Assembly (NCBI RefSeq): GCF_901933205.1
Contig: NC_044573.1
Span: 27,339,493-27,403,492 of the forward strand
Source of the DNA: Camarhynchus parvulus
Taxonomy: Eukaryota; Chordata; Aves; Passeriformes; Thraupidae
Reading direction: 5' to 3'
DNA: 64,000 bases
The notes below the pieces were generated by a model. It was not told the DNA's origin. It saw nothing but the letters and a program-made list of their open reading frames with translations, and searched no databases. A program made the translations under genes and the position numbers. Positions 1 to 15,000 of this stretch are shown here, in pieces (positions within the stretch are counted from its first letter, which is position 1; each line of letters begins with the position of its first letter).

Positions 1-17
1 AAAGGTGCAACAATTAC

Positions 18-89
18 CTCTATTGGCTCTCTAGTGGGCTCCACAGGTGTGTAGTTGCTATTCCTGTAAGTTCCCAGGAAGGGACTGTT
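18..89 (-). CDS. PLB1: PLB1 exon 44, linker after repeat 3 (last exon in window)
   Basis: 72 nt, residues 1042-1065, phase 0 both sides. It contains [19 protein letters not shown], the third copy of the NSNYT linker. Donor GTAATT lies at positions 12-17, so the gene continues to the left of the window. Confidence 0.95.
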
Positions 90-3000
90 CTGGAGAAAGA
101 GGAAACAAAATAAGAGAAATAAGAGAAATTGGGCAATAAGCACATGGCACAAACTATAGCAAGCGATATCAAGGTATCATATGACCAAGAAAGTAATTGC
201 CTAAAATATAAAATTGGAATCTGGACTTTGAAACATGCTTCTTCCTTAAAATTAATAAAATTTGTGTTTAGTACCTTAGGACAAAAATTACATGTGCCAG
301 ATGCCAATTGCAGTTTAATATTTTCCTCTCCTAACATTCCAAATTAGACCTTATTAGAAGTTCAGTCCTTTCAAAAGGTGCTTATGTAGAATCCAGACAA
401 ACCTGGGCAGATCTTCTGTGTCAGCAGCAGGGAGTTGAAAGATTGCTTACTGAAAAGATCATTCTTCCCTCCAAGGGAGGCTGCAGAAATTTCATTGTTA
501 TTTTTGTCCTCTACTAATGCAGCATGCATTCAGGAAGACATGCACATCATACAGGCTGAAAAAATTCACCTGGAAGTTCACTTACCTCAGTCAAGAGAAG
601 CTCCAGCATCTGCATAGAGAAGTCTTTAAAAGCACTAAAATTAGAAGGCAGGTTTTTATGGTACTTAAAGTTGCCTCAAAACAAATAATTTTCCATGGCT
701 ACTGGCACTTCTATCAATGACCTTTTCATTGCATTTAGGCTTACTAAAGGCTCGCCATTTCTGCAAAAAAAATGGCCATATATCTTTTCAAGGGATATAA
801 AACTTTTCTTTGCCTACTTCTGAAAAGCAACATCTTTGAATAAGAGGGAAGGAAGGGGAAGAAGTATAAAATCCACATTATTTGGCGCTGAAGTTGTTCA
901 TTTAAGCTGCTTGGAAAGAATGCTGGGTAAATGAAGCAAGATCATTTTGAGCAAATCAGAGGACTTCTGAAATATGCTGGTTAATAACTCAGAAGATTTT
1001 CCTTGTCTGATAGGATGGACACAATATGGACAAAAGCCTCGTGCATAACTTGAATGCCTGCCTCCAGACCTAAGAGAACTCAGCTCCCTGATCTGTTCAG
1101 TTCTTTGGCCTTCTTGTTGAAATTGCTGAAGAAAGGGAGCCAGTTACTGCTGCCTGCAGCAGTCATTTCCACGTGCTGGTACCTAGCAACTGTCCTGCAA
1201 GTTCAGCAGCTTGTTGTGTAACTGCAGAAGCAGCTTCCAAAGAGTCTGAAGTATTCCTCTTATGGGTCAGGCCAGGAAAGCCAACTTGACACTAATCCAA
1301 GACATGACAGATTCTGGGTTTTCAAAGCTGCTGTGGTGCCCAAACCTCATTGATTCTGATGGGAAAGTTAATGCAGCATGTTCTGTTGTTTGCTGCTTGA
1401 GCTGCCTCTGTACTTCACAAACAACAAAGAAGAACATCTGCTGCAACTGCAAACACACCAATCATCATGCTGTCAGTCAGTATTCACTGCACAGCAAAGT
1501 GGCCATGGGACACCAGTGCAGGTATATGAGAACATCTGCTCTCTCAGGAGTAAACAGAACAAAGCTCTAAGTAAGCTTATTCCAGATAGACCAAATCCCT
1601 GCTCTCTGCAACAAGCACAAGCAGTACAGCCTCCTGACAGCCAGCTTCCAAAATGTGGGTATGTTTACCTGAGCTGGACAGCCAAGGACGATGTCAGCTG
1701 AGAAATCAAATGAGTCAGCTTTCTGGCCCACAGGCTGTAACTGGAAACAAAGACAAAAGAACATATTTTTTAACCATGTCAGCTCATCTTAAATTTGTAA
1801 AACAATTCTAATTTAAAAACTCCAATATAAATATGCCTTTCAAATCTATATAAAGGTACCTGTATTCACAGACCTAGATTTACAGCCAAGGCTGAAATGC
1901 ATCTACTTCTCAGAAAGAACATGGCAACCGCAAAACAAAAGAGCAGCTCTAGAAAGAAGCTTAAAATGGGAAGTGGAAAGCTACAGTGGATCAGTTTAAA
2001 CTCCTGGAGGATTTTGGCAGGCACATGAAGTACCTTGGAATTTTGCCAGAAGGCAAGGTCATAAACTTTCTTCTCTTGCACAAAAGACATTAAGAGTCCC
2101 TCAATTTTTTATAGCTAAGCTGCATGATGGCATCTCCAACAAAAGGTTGTTTATGTGTAGAAGAGAATACCAAATCTAATTAGAGGTACTGCTTGATGAT
2201 TGCAAGCAATCATGTCAGCTGTTAAAATATTAATCCAAAGTATATGGAAGTTACTATTCAGGGTCCAAGATACTGCCTCTGACTGCTGGGTACTCCTGCA
2301 CTGCAATGCTAAGTAAAATGGGTTTGCTTAAGCAATCTTTAGTGACTCATCTTTATTGAGCTTAACTCATTTCCAAAAGTAGTAAAACTGAACTGAATTA
2401 AAGCCACTTTAATTCCTAATGAGACATTAACAACACAGGGATTTAAAACAAATGTCTAAGTAATCTGTTTTAAATTGACAGATGCAGTTACAATCCTTTA
2501 TTTGGTGGTTTCCCATAGCAGCCCATAGAAACATCATCCTTATTAAATGCTATTCTGCCCTGCATAAACACAGATGAAGAGGACTTGAAGTCCTCTGTGA
2601 CTGTGATCATGCACTTGGAGCACCCCTCTCCTCGCCACACACTTTAAGAACCAAGAGGTTCTAGGCAGAGAGCAGTGCCAAAGCCAGAGGGTATTTAAAT
2701 AGTTAAGGAGAGGCAAACACAAGGTCCAGAGTTATTCAGGCCTTAATTGCAATGCTTATTACAGAGATGTTTTAATGACAGTCAGGTCTAGGTGAAGATC
2801 TCACTGTATGCAGAGCCTGTAACCTTACCACAGCATTCCACAGAGCCCTGGCAAGCTGAGAATGGCCTTTCTGGCTTGGATGGAAGCAGTCAGGAGAAAA
2901 GTAGGAGACATCTGGTTTCTCTTTCTACAAATAAAAGCATAAAGGACATATGAGTGTAGAAAAATCCCCACACCTTCAATTTGGAGTTGCTGAGGCCAAA

Positions 3001-6000
3001 TCAGAACTAGTAAAGAGAGATCCATGCTACTTGCTCTCCCTACTCCATTGCAGAAAGGCTCCCATTATCTGGCAACACAAACTGTACTTCAGCAGACCCA
3101 TGAACTACCAGAACACTTAGCTAGAGATGATTATTTGCCTCCATGGGCAGATCCACCCAGAAGCAGTAAAACCACAATTTTCAATTATGGGTACAGTTCC
3201 TCTTCAAGTTCTGCAATGAGTTCCTCTCCCTGGTTCCAGTTGTCATTACAACTGGAACCGCAGGCAGCATTATGCTCTACAGTGCCTCCTGCAAAGCTGT
3301 GAGTTTTGAAAGGATCAAGAAGCAAGTAAGTGTTTGGTGGAAAGCAGCCAGTCTGACCAAGCGCACCAGAGCAGTCTCCTTTCTAAACAAAACTGTACTT
3401 TAATACAGGGTTAATACAGCGACTGGAGGATCTGGAAGAAATGGAGTTTGGAAATTTGTCTGTCACATGAATACTGAGATTAGGGTCACACATGACTGAA
3501 ACAACTATTTTTGTTCAGAGCAGTTCTTCCTCAAACCTTCAACAGGTCTTTTCAGTGTGGTTGGACTTGATTTTTAGAGGACTACTACCAAAATTAGCAT
3601 CATATCTTTTGCCATATTTAGAGACAGAGTTTTGAGTTCAGGAACATCTGAATGTTGTGTGAGATAAGAAATTGAAAGAGCATCCTGAACTTCTTAAAAT
3701 CTGAACTAATGCTTGTGAGACTACAAAAAAAGTTCAGAAATATTTTGCTTCTTCTGGTTTTATTTCTGTATTCCCTACCCTCAGTACCAAAATCCTTAGG
3801 GATGACTTCTCATGGGCACCAGCTTCACGCACAAACAAAAGGCTTCACCCAAAAAAAACAAAGGAGGCCTGTGAAGCAAATTTTTCCATAGTAGCACCTT
3901 AGTTCAATTATGCCAGAGTTCAATTATGCCAGAGCAATCCCCACTCAATATTTTGCTCCATCTCTTCTCAGCTCCAGATACATATGAAAATAGTTTCACC
4001 TCTAGTGAAAGTTTGAGTATTTTCCTGGATTTACAGTTACTGGAACTTGCCCTTCCAGGAACTGAGATATACATCAACATATGAACTACATAAAACTACT
4101 TCCATGAGATCCTAGGTAAAGTTCTCTTTCTGTCAGCCACAGAAATATGAATTATGTGACATAAAGGGGAGCTGATGCCATAGTCCTCACCGAGCAATGC
4201 AGCTATGTTGCTTTAGGAAGTGCAACTTAATAACTTGGTCTTTTATTAATCATGTTGTATTTTCAGGAAGAAAAATATTTATGTACTTCAAAGAACATAC
4301 ACAAACACACCTCTTAAATCAAGTTTTGACTCAGTTTCCAAAACAGCAATTGATATTGACAGAACAATACATAAAACTAAGAACTGCTTACTATATGAAG
4401 AAATCTGTTGTACTATACCAAAAATCAGCAACTTCTTATAAGAAAAGCACAGAACAAAATGAAACTATTTTGAATATAGTCTCTATAGGTAAGATACCCA
4501 TCCTTAGTCCTTTAAATGCAGAAATCACCTTTAGATCATACCTGATCAAGAGGAACCTTCAGATTTTGGAGGAAAGGCTGGATGACGACTGTGAAATTTT
4601 CATGAGTGTCATATCTGCCAGACTCTATCAGTCCCTGAATGCCAAGCTGCAAGAAAGAAAAAACACTAGCAATACTTCAACATCTCTGCATCATAACTAT
4701 TTTCTTTGTTTGCATTTTCTGAAAGCGCTGGAATCAAAAGGAAGTTTTACTCGTGAACTTAAATAGCCACAGCCATTGGCAAAAGAAGGCTGAGATGCTG
4801 CAAAGGGGCTGAGAAGGCTGGAACACAATGCTGAAACTGTTTGTCAGGGACAGGGTTTTGGTGACTAAACTCCCACCAACTAATCTCTACTAGGAAACAT
4901 CATTTTTCTGAAGACCTCCGCTGCTAGTTTTGGTTACATGATAGGTTTGGATAGCATTAAATGAGTTCTTGCTGAGTTCATAGTTTGGGTAAAACCCAGA
5001 TATGATATGTTGCTAGGTAATCAAGAGCTCACCTCTACTGGAAATAAAGTAACTGTACCACTCTTAACAGTCATACCTGGTAAGCTTTGATGGCATCTCT
5101 CACCATTGTGAAATTTTCTGAGTTTTCTTCTCCTGTGAGAACACAGCTACACAGATAACTGTGGGGGAGGTCAGAAGAGAAAACAGGAACAAAGAGAGTT
5201 AACATCTTATAATGCAGAGACCACCCTTTGTCAAGCAATACCTTCACGACATGGATGTAATAAGGGAATCTGTACAATCACGTTTTTTGTGAAAACATCT
5301 TATTGTCCTTGCTATTGTAATTTCAAACCTTAATCTTATTTTATGCCGCACATGAATGATACTACTTTAAGTAATTTTGGTTTCACACCCAGATATATCA
5401 AAGTTGTGCACACTGTGTAGTTTGTTTCATTAATTTCACCCTGGCATCCAAAGACCCTGAAGACTGGCAGAAGTGCACACCAGAGCTCCTGGGGAACTAG
5501 AAAACAGTATTTTGAAATGTACTGCCTGTTTTACTTCTGAGCTGACACCATTCCAATCAACAATTCCTTTTGCATTCCCAAGACAGAGAATTTGTCTCTC
5601 TCTGAAAGGTCAGCAAAGAATGCAAATTATCCATTGCACTAAAGACTCTGAAACAGGGGAAACTTGTCTACTCCTCAAAAATATCACAAAAAAAGGCCTG
5701 CAAATCTAAATGTTTGTGCACTTCAACCCCATCTTGAAGAACCCTGTTTCAGTAACTTTAACCCTAGCCTCTGAGGTATATATTATGTACAGTTCTAGAT
5801 ATGGCAAACAGGTCAAAGCCAAGAGAAGGAAATGCCATCAGGCAGGGTGATGTCAGCACTGCATGGGAAGGAAGTCCACAGGACTGTGCTGCTACCTTTA
5901 AACATCAGTTCAAATTATGAGAGAAGCACAAAATAAGAACACAAACAGGACAAAAGAAAGTCAAACAAGCCTTACTCTGCCAAGTAAGTGGGGCACTGAA

Positions 6001-9000
6001 CTGAAGGGTCCACAAATAACTGTCTCAGAACGGTGATGTCCGCCACATCAACCAGACTTACTAAAGCTTTTGGAACCTGAAAGGTAAGGTTTGGTTTAGA
6101 AGAAAATGGCTGGTTACACAGCCCACAGTGTATTTATTTTACCCCAAAGTCCACCCATTTGACACCACTTCCCTTTCTCCATCACCGGAAGGATAAAAAA
6201 ATTAACAAGATTGAAAAAGCAACAAACTCCCCCAAATCAGCTTTTTATTTTTTTTCCCCAAACCATAGCTCATTGTTACTATATGTCATTTCAGACTGCA
6301 TCTCACTACTGCAGATATACAAGACAAAACAAAAGGAAATGTTTTTTGTACAAGTCAACAGCATATGTTTTGTACCAGAATGAAAAAAAAAAAAAAAAAA
6401 AAAACAAAAAAAAAAAAACAAAAAATCAAACAAACAGAAGAGCTAGCATCAGTCAGTCATGTCTCAGTGTGAGCTAGAATGCTGGGATAATTTCATAGTA
6501 CTTGCCTCCTTGTGCAGAATATCAAGAGTTTCTTGAATCCTTTTGATGTAATTCCCAGATGAGTAGTGATCCTGATAGAAACAGAACAGATTACTGTCAA
6601 ATGGAGACACAAGGAATTTAGGTTGGGAGGCAGAAGAATCACATTAACTCACTTCCTTTTCTGCCCTACAACACAGTGGTCAGTAGAATGTTCTTGGTTC
6701 TTCCTAGAGACTGGGGATTTTAAGATAGCAATTAATCCCAAACATAGGGAGGCTTGGTGAAATTTTGGATTTAAAATAAACCTTGTTGATTAGCAGCATA
6801 TTTAACCCAAATCCACTGGGCCCTTCATGTAAAAATGCAGGAAGGAACCCAATCTGAATGCATGCTGAACAGCATAAACCAAGCAGCCACAAGCATGCTC
6901 ACAGCCAGCTGATAAGCTCTCATAAAATTATGTGAAATCATTGCTAGTCAAGGTCATAGCTATAAATAAGGCTATAAAACTTGGCAGCAGCAGCAGCAAA
7001 GAAGCCTAGCAAGGCTCCTGCAGAAGAAGCACATTTCTCAAGCACAAGGGGTTGCAGGAGAATTGAAAATGCTCATAAGAAATGAGCATATTAAAGGCAA
7101 TAGAGTGAGAGCTGGCAGTGAAAGGTGGCCTCTCCCTGTTGCCTGCCCACTCAGCTCCCATGACCTCCTTATGGCAGCCCTAAAGGCTTCTCCACAATCC
7201 AGAGAAGCATAACATTCAAATAAGACTGCAGCAACTCCCCTCGTATATACACCTCAGCAGTCCTAGCACCTCCCCACACTGTGAGTTATGGTGTGATGAC
7301 AATTGTAGGGTGGCACCCCTTTGAACTACCACTGCCATTCTTGGATGTCTAAAGAGGCCAAGCTAGAGCAGAGCAGTTACCACATCAGAGGAGTGAGGCG
7401 TTTCTTCCCTTCCCTTTTTTGCTTATGGTCAAAAAACAGTAGTCAAAGCAGTGGTTCTCATCCTGGAGTAAGCCAGAGAAAACAAAACCATCCTACTCTG
7501 CTGCTGGTACCTTTTTATATCAGGGGATTGCCAGCAACAACCCCAGTCAAAACATACAGCAGCCCATGTATAACTCATGTTATGTCTGTGAAGGCTTTAT
7601 GGTTTCCCTTGAGGTGTTTCTGCACTGACAGCACAGCTGGAGATAACCAGTGTCACTACTCACAGGGTCTTTGCAATAGATGCACAGATCGTTGGCTCCA
7701 ATGTGCACTGTTATGAGCTTCCAGTCAGCACTGAAGTCAATTCTCTGTGCAATAAAGAAGAAAATAATGAGTCTGAATTTCTTTACCTTTGTGATATGCA
7801 CGTGGTGTCATTGCAGGTGCATCTGCTGTGTGAAGCAATGCCTATTCATACTGTAAGTTTGAAGGGGTCCCAGACAACTTACCTGATCAGTTTTCATAAG
7901 ACTCACAAGACTTCTTGCTTGGGCTGGCAAGTGCCTGGAAAGAAGGAGAACTAGTGAGTGAAAGTAACACCTGTATTGAGAGATCAACATTACCATGCTT
8001 CAGACATCTTAAATCAAGTTGACAGATATCAGAAAGGCTGAGTGAGGACACAGTACAATACTCATGTTGCTGTGATCAAATTACAGGTTCATATCTTGGT
8101 AATAAAATCAACATTAAATCAAACTTGCTTATGTTATATTATGGATGAATACAGATTTTACTCAAGTTCAGTAATTAATCTGGAACTGTAAGTTCAGCTC
8201 CTATTACAGTGCTTAGCACCTAAAACAGCTGAAAAGCCAAATATGGCAACAGTTGTATGCAGAGGGCCTCTGTAGAGCTAAGCTGCTGTCAACCTATTCC
8301 TTGTAGACTAAAACACAGGAATCCCCAGTCCCAATACTTAGCTGACCTCTTGAGCAACATGTCCCTGAAAAACATAGGTTTCAGAGCTCACTGTGCACAC
8401 CCTCCTCATTTTTGGAGCTTGCACCTACAGCACATAACTGTACACTATGTGTACACAACTTTTCCAGGGTAATTAAAAATCCAAGAAACCTTCCAGGTTA
8501 CTCAGACAAATTAAGATGACAGCCTTGCTGTTTTGCAAAAGCCAGGCAAGTACTCTCTTTCTCCTTTTTCTGTGCATATATATACACACAGACAGATAGG
8601 ATAGATAGGATAAGATAGATATATAGGATAGATATATATATAGATAGATAGATATCTAAAGTGCAATGAGCTTTGTGTTACGTAGGCTGAGTGCTTCAGT
8701 TTTATTTGCCCTGACAGACTGGTCTTCAAATATGCACAGGGAAGAGAAGAGAACGAGGTCAGAAAGCATTGACCAGGCAGGTCTGTGGTTCAGAATGAGC
8801 TGCATCTCCCTCCAGGCTCTTGTTAAAGACACTGGCTGTCTGTCATTTCTGGGAGCATATCAGCTGACATTAATAAGCATGACACTTGTTTTGTATGGCA
8901 ACCAGAGTTTAGGTCTCCTTTGCAAGGCTTTGTTTACTGTAGGAAAACGAGAGGTCTCTCACCACCCTTGTCCAGCTGAATACTGATCTAACACTGGCAT

Positions 9001-12000
9001 GGGAGCATCTGCTGAGGAATGAGCCCTGTCATATATCTGCTTGTGCACTGTGTGCATGTAGTAGTTCTTATCACCATTACCCTTGTCCAATGTCATAACC
9101 TACATACTTATATCCCAAAGTTATCATAAGCCACAAGTGGTCACAGTTTTCTTCTGCTCTTACTGTGGAAACCCCTTAGCTAGACATCATCTACAATACT
9201 GACACAGAGGAAAACACCACATATTGATCTGACAGTCCACAGCATATTTGATTTCTCCTACAGTCAGTGAGGTGCTGATGCATCCTGAGCCAATGCAGAC
9301 AGCAAGATCCAATAATATCTTGAATGAAGTAGTGCCAGCAATGATCCATCCCTCAACTGCAGTTTCAACCAAATTTAGATCTTGACCAATGGAAACAGTT
9401 TGCTAATGGGAAATACAGATATTCACAATTCCTGACACCTGTTTTCTCCTCTCACTGTTAAATTCTTGAAATTAGAGACCTCAGCCAGGCTCTGCTTCAG
9501 CAACATTATTCAGATCTATCCTCAACTCTATCATGTACTTAAACACTTTGGCAATGAATGCAGATAGGCTTAGGAACATTTTGCTGTATGAGACCTACAT
9601 TACTACATTTTCATCTAGTTCAATAAAGAGCTCTTCAAAGCAGCCATGGATTTAATTTTAAGAAACCTTCACACTTGGTTCTGTAAGCTGGTAAGGCTGC
9701 AAAATTACCTGATTTCAGAAATGCCCCAGCACCTCTGGAAAGCACTTTCCAGATAACCATAAAGCAAGACAGGCCAGGTAGCAATTCTTAAATATTAGCA
9801 TTAGCTGGTGGACTTTTTTTGCCCTGTAAATCACTGGAAAACAGATGGTTTTGGCTGATGAAGAATAAATGCTGAATTGCATCATCATTCCATGGTCAAA
9901 TATCTAAAGCAGGAGAAACATTTCCTTCTGTTGCAATAAATTTCAGTATTTGACTAGGATGAATTCATCTTCTCATCTACATCAAGAACCAAAACATTAT
10001 AGGACAGAAACCCAAAAGAAGTATTTGAGAGCTCAAGAGTAGTATTTTAGAGGACTTTACTTTTGCACAACTTTCTGCAGAGAGTTATGAGACAGAGAAA
10101 CAACAGAAGACAAGCAGAAAGATTGTTGTCTGTGTCTCCTTGCTGAACATTTACAAAACATGGTTACAAAACAAAGACAGCTCAATTTCATCATGATTAT
10201 CCAGTCCAGTCACTTGCAGGGGAAGAGAGAAGACTAATTGGTATTGATGAAATAGGCAATTTTCATTAGACTAGCATCCATCAACTCATTTCAGACAGCT
10301 AAAAAAATAGCTGTTTAATAGCAATGCCTCAGGTGCTCATACAAGCTGCCCTAAGTCATAATGGTGACTTAAGTGGTTGTGTACCCTTCAAGTCCTTCCC
10401 ACTAAACCTTTTTGGGATTTAGTTGATAAAGAATACAAGACAGGCACCTGTCTCATTCTTTCATGCAATAAGCAAAAACTGGAGGTAATCTGGATATATG
10501 CTGCATGCAATATGTTAATAAATTCTGATGGCTGCAGCATGTTTCACTGACATACACAGTTACATTCGGCCATCACCAGATTAAAAAAATGCCTTCTTTC
10601 AGTTCTGTGGGGGCTGTAGGATATAACAGGGGACCTAGCAACCTATTTCTGCCAGGAAATCCAAGTATCTACTGAGATTACCAGAATGAATCACAAGTTA
10701 CACAGGGCCTACAGGAGAGCAATAAAAAAACCTGATAAATTCTAATAATCTTTGCTTAGATACAGCAAACACAAACACCTCTCTTGGCTTCTGAACTTCA
10801 CTTCCAAGACTCCTTTGGGAAGCAAGATGAATTTTTCTTTAAACAAACAAATTAAGGTCTGGGTAATAGCAACTCACAATGTCAAATCCAGGCATGGTCT
10901 GCCAGACTCTGTGCCCAAACTATGACTGAATTCAAGCAGCCATCTGTTTTGTTAATTAAACAGCACTGACTTTGAATAAGTATCCAGGGATTTCTAGGAT
11001 AAGCAATATAGCAAAGCTTAACTCATGCAGCTTCCCAGGTGTGACTAAATGCAAAGAGCCAAATTCAGGTGACTGCAAGACATTACAATCCCTATTATGT
11101 TGGCAGAACTGGCTCCAACTGCACCAGGTCTGCAATGCACCAAAACCCATGGATGACCATTAGTAATTCTCTTAAGATTCTAGACTGGGGTATTTCCCCC
11201 CATCTCTCTCCTATTCTTTCCTGTCTGCTTATCCAGAAACCTGAGGCCAGAATTACGTAAGACTTCATCCTGTTTTACTCCTAGTTTCTCTTATCAATTC
11301 ATTACATGTTTAATTTATAAAATCATTCACATTCTCAGAGATTTACTGACTGATAAATAGATAAATGAATAGATGTTGAACAGGAAGAGTAGAAACCTCC
11401 CAAATGTTTCTGCCAGTTTCTTGTTTGTGGATTTCATAAGGAGGACTGTTAGTTTCAATTGAAAGTTCAGCTATGAAATACACCCATACGTTTAACATGT
11501 TTTGAGCCAATTTCCACTCTAACTCAACTGGTTCTGCTTGCTCTTCAGAGCAAGTTGTGACAGCACATGAGACAGTTGAAAGGCAATTAGATGAAGCATC
11601 CATCACCTACAAATGTAAAACAAAAAGCTACATACTCAGCCAGTGCTCCAGGAACTGCCTGGTTAAGGAATGCATTGGAATCATTCTCATTCCCGATACC
11701 GGTTGAGTAGCCCGTGATCATAACATTGAACTCTCGAAAGATGTCTGAAAAACAGAGGTGGCAATGAAGGCAAAAAGACTCCAGCTGCTCCCTGCCTGCA
11801 GGGACTAGAACAACACACCAGCACTGCCGCAGTTTTGCTCTCTGACAGCACAGCTGCTGCTGCTGCCAGTCAACCTTGATGGATTCACCAAGCAGTGGGG
11901 AGAGGGGTCACCAGCGGCAGTGACTCAGACAGCAGCGTGCTTGCAGTGCTCTGCACTGGCACCAGCAAATAAGATGAGCAGAATTGGGGAGTACAGTGTG

Positions 12001-15000
12001 CAGTTCTCTCTCATGTTGTACTGGTTAAAGCCTAAAACAAAATTATCAGTCATATGATGCTGACTTTGTGAAGTGAGTGTGAAGGGTCCTTCAGCCCAGC
12101 CAAAACTGGTTTTCAGCTAAAGCATCTGGATCTGCTTCACTGCTGTGCAGAATCTCATACTACTGACAAACGTGAAGAACAAAGTCTCAGGTGCATGGTC
12201 CTGATGAAGTCACACCATGTTCTCCATAGTAGTTTCCAAAAGGAAATTGGCAGAGTAACTTACAGCTGAGAGTGAACATGGCCACATTGTAAACTATAAA
12301 ATCTACTTCAGTCTCAAAGACTGAGTTTAACCACATTTTAGTGAGGGCTTTATCAAATGTAATAGGACTCAATGAATCAATTAATTGCTTATTCTAATTA
12401 TATTCCTGTTACATTCTGCTTAAAATAATGGTCAACACACAAAAAAAAGAACAGTTTACTGGCCCTCTTTGAATGGAAGTTTATTCCTACAGCTGATCCA
12501 AACTGAAAGTCGAGTGACTCTACATTAACAATAGACCGAGCTACGTAAAGTTGCAAGTTTCAGTGAAGAGAAATTTAAAATTATTCCCTTCAGATTACAT
12601 GTACGAGTAGGCAGCTTTATTTACCAAAGAGGCCTACTCTATGCAAATATTTCTTTTGGAAAAATTGTGATAGAATATTTATTAAAAGCAAATGTTAAGT
12701 ACGTCATGACCACGGACATAGCAAGGTTATTTAGAAATTCAAATAATACTCACCAAAGAGTTGAAAAGGGTGAGGGAAAAGAAAGTAAGGGAATTTCTAT
12801 CTCTTCTCAGCTTCACTGATGAAGGCAACTTTTTATTTTTTAATCGTAGCATACTGTTTCTTTTAAAGGTAGTTCTTGTTAATTACATTAAGCAGCTTTG
12901 AGATACGTCAAAACTCTATAAATCTATCAGAAATTAGTCCACTGCAAAGCCTCAATCTTGCCATTTATATCTAGCAAAGCATTTACTTACTAGGTAGAGT
13001 TGTCACATTCTCCAATGACTCATCTCCCCCAATACTAAAATGAGAAAGAAAAATCCCAGTCACTCACCTCTTATCTGGACATAGGCAATAAACAAAGCGA
13101 AAACATGCTACACATCATGGGGAAAAGCAAAGGGTTATTAATTTGGTAACTATCATTCTATCAGAATCCATGGAGACAACAGAAGTGGAAGTGCTGTTGG
13201 GGAGAAATGTGAAGTTTCAGTGGTGAAGATGCTTGCCAGAAAGATTTACTGCTCTTGCAGATGTACAGGGGTACAGTCAATCTTTTATCAAGTGGCAGAA
13301 AAATGCCTGACATAGCTTCATTCTCAAATACGTAATTCATACTTAAGTACTGAAGATTACAAGGTCACCTGTGAGGGCCATTCCAGCCTCATGAAGCCCC
13401 TCTAAGGCAACACCAAACACAGACAGCCCTTGAGTGACAAGAGAACTTCAGCAGTACTCCTCACTCCTTCTGGTTTCTGCACAGAGATATATTTACCCAG
13501 CTTTTGTGTTGACAGGACACACTGAGGCCACACTCCAGCTTACACAGAGGTATTAGTACAGCACAGAACTGCTTCAGTCAATATCAATAGAGCTACACCA
13601 CAACAGCAAAACAATTTAGTCTTTTATGACTGTGTGTTGCTATATGTGGCAAAAGCTCTCTGGCCAAACAAACAATTTTCCATGACACTACAAAAAGTTC
13701 AGAAATAGAAAACTTTGAGAAGAAGTCCTAAAATCAACCAGTTCTGACTTGTTTTGTAGATTTCCAACCTGACATCCCAACATAAAAATACAAACTGTTG
13801 CAGGCAGCCAAAAATGAAAGCATGAGAGAGATCAAAAAGCTGGCTTAAAATCCACAGCTGAAAATGCTTTAAAAAAAAGCTACCCTTATGAAAAAATCTT
13901 GATACACCTTCAAGAAGCACTAGCCTGAGACGAAACCTTTTTTTCAGCTTTCTGACAGCTGAAAGACCCAAAACACATCTCTTCATCACCTTAGCTGAAG
14001 ACTTACCTCCAAGACAGCCCCCGGTATTGAGTGACCACATCCTGGAGGGTATCTGAGGCAATTCCTGAACCAGCCTGGACATTGTTTTTCATTAACCAAA
14101 TGAAATTAAAGCACAATTACTAATGCAATAGTAACTAGTAATACAAATACATAAACAAATACAATTTACTAATTTAAATAGAATTACATAGTTGATTTAT
14201 TTACTTTTTAATTGAGTGGATGTCTTCCAAAGCTTTAAAATGTGCCTGACTTTTCCCAAACCTTCATCCTGAAGGATACAACAATAGCTTTCAAAATTAT
14301 TTAAAAGAATCATATTATATATATGACACAAAATGTATGATGGAGCTGTGGAACAAAGACATTTGTCTAGATGAGCTAAATATGGTTGCATTAGTCAACA
14401 GTGATGAAAACATCTCAATCAAACACACAAAATGGCTAACAGTATGAAACACTACATGAACTCAGCAGAGAAAATAAGCATGTATCAGAAAGGAGCACCA
14501 TAACTCATACGTACCAGTTTGAAAACCATTGTGTTAAACTGAAAGATTTATAGCAGAACTGGAGCAAGGAGGAAGCACTCTCTACACTCACCCTGAAGAA
14601 AGAGGCAAGCTAGCAACTACACCCCTCATAAAATAGAATTCATCAGCAGAGTTCCTGACAGCTGTGATTGTATAATTTCATTATAAATCTAGGTGCATGT
14701 TAGTACTCGAGTACAGTACTAAGCAGCCTATTTGCTGCCACCTTAGATTAAACAACAACACTACATTTTCTTCTGTGTATAAACTGCCTTGAAAAAACAG
14801 GAGATTGGTGCTCAGAATAACTATGTACAAGCCAAGGACATCTTTAAGACAGCCACTGCATGTTCTATGAAAGCAGATTCTATTCCAAGTTCCTACAGAC
14901 TATACTTAGAAGCAGAAACACTGCAGGGCCCTAGATATTACAATAGAGTAACCATGACCATATACAGAATGTATTTCTTTTATTAATACTGCAGGTTTAC

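Larger units (their letters stand above)
1741..4541. other. PLB1 introns 42 and 41 (exon 42 lies between)
   Basis: About 1.1 and 1.6 kb. Apart from the 16-bp duplication at 3901 I recognise nothing in them. Confidence 0.75.
4647..7663. other. PLB1 introns 37-40
   Basis: Introns of 0.4-1.1 kb around exons 40, 39 and 38. They hold the A tract at 6383 and the GC donor next to exon 38, and nothing else recognised. A short CAG run at 6985-6998 is too short to call a microsatellite. Confidence 0.75.

Noticed and set aside
4197..4766. 189-codon plus-strand open frame, the longest in the window
   Set aside because: It lies antisense over PLB1 exon 41 and its flanking introns, has no recognisable domain, and the minus-strand exon is certain from homology.
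6211..6477. Lys-rich and Phe-rich frames
   Set aside because: They are translations of the poly(A) tract in both directions.
7321..7716. 131-codon plus-strand frame
   Set aside because: It overlaps exon 37 on the opposite strand and has no protein-like features.
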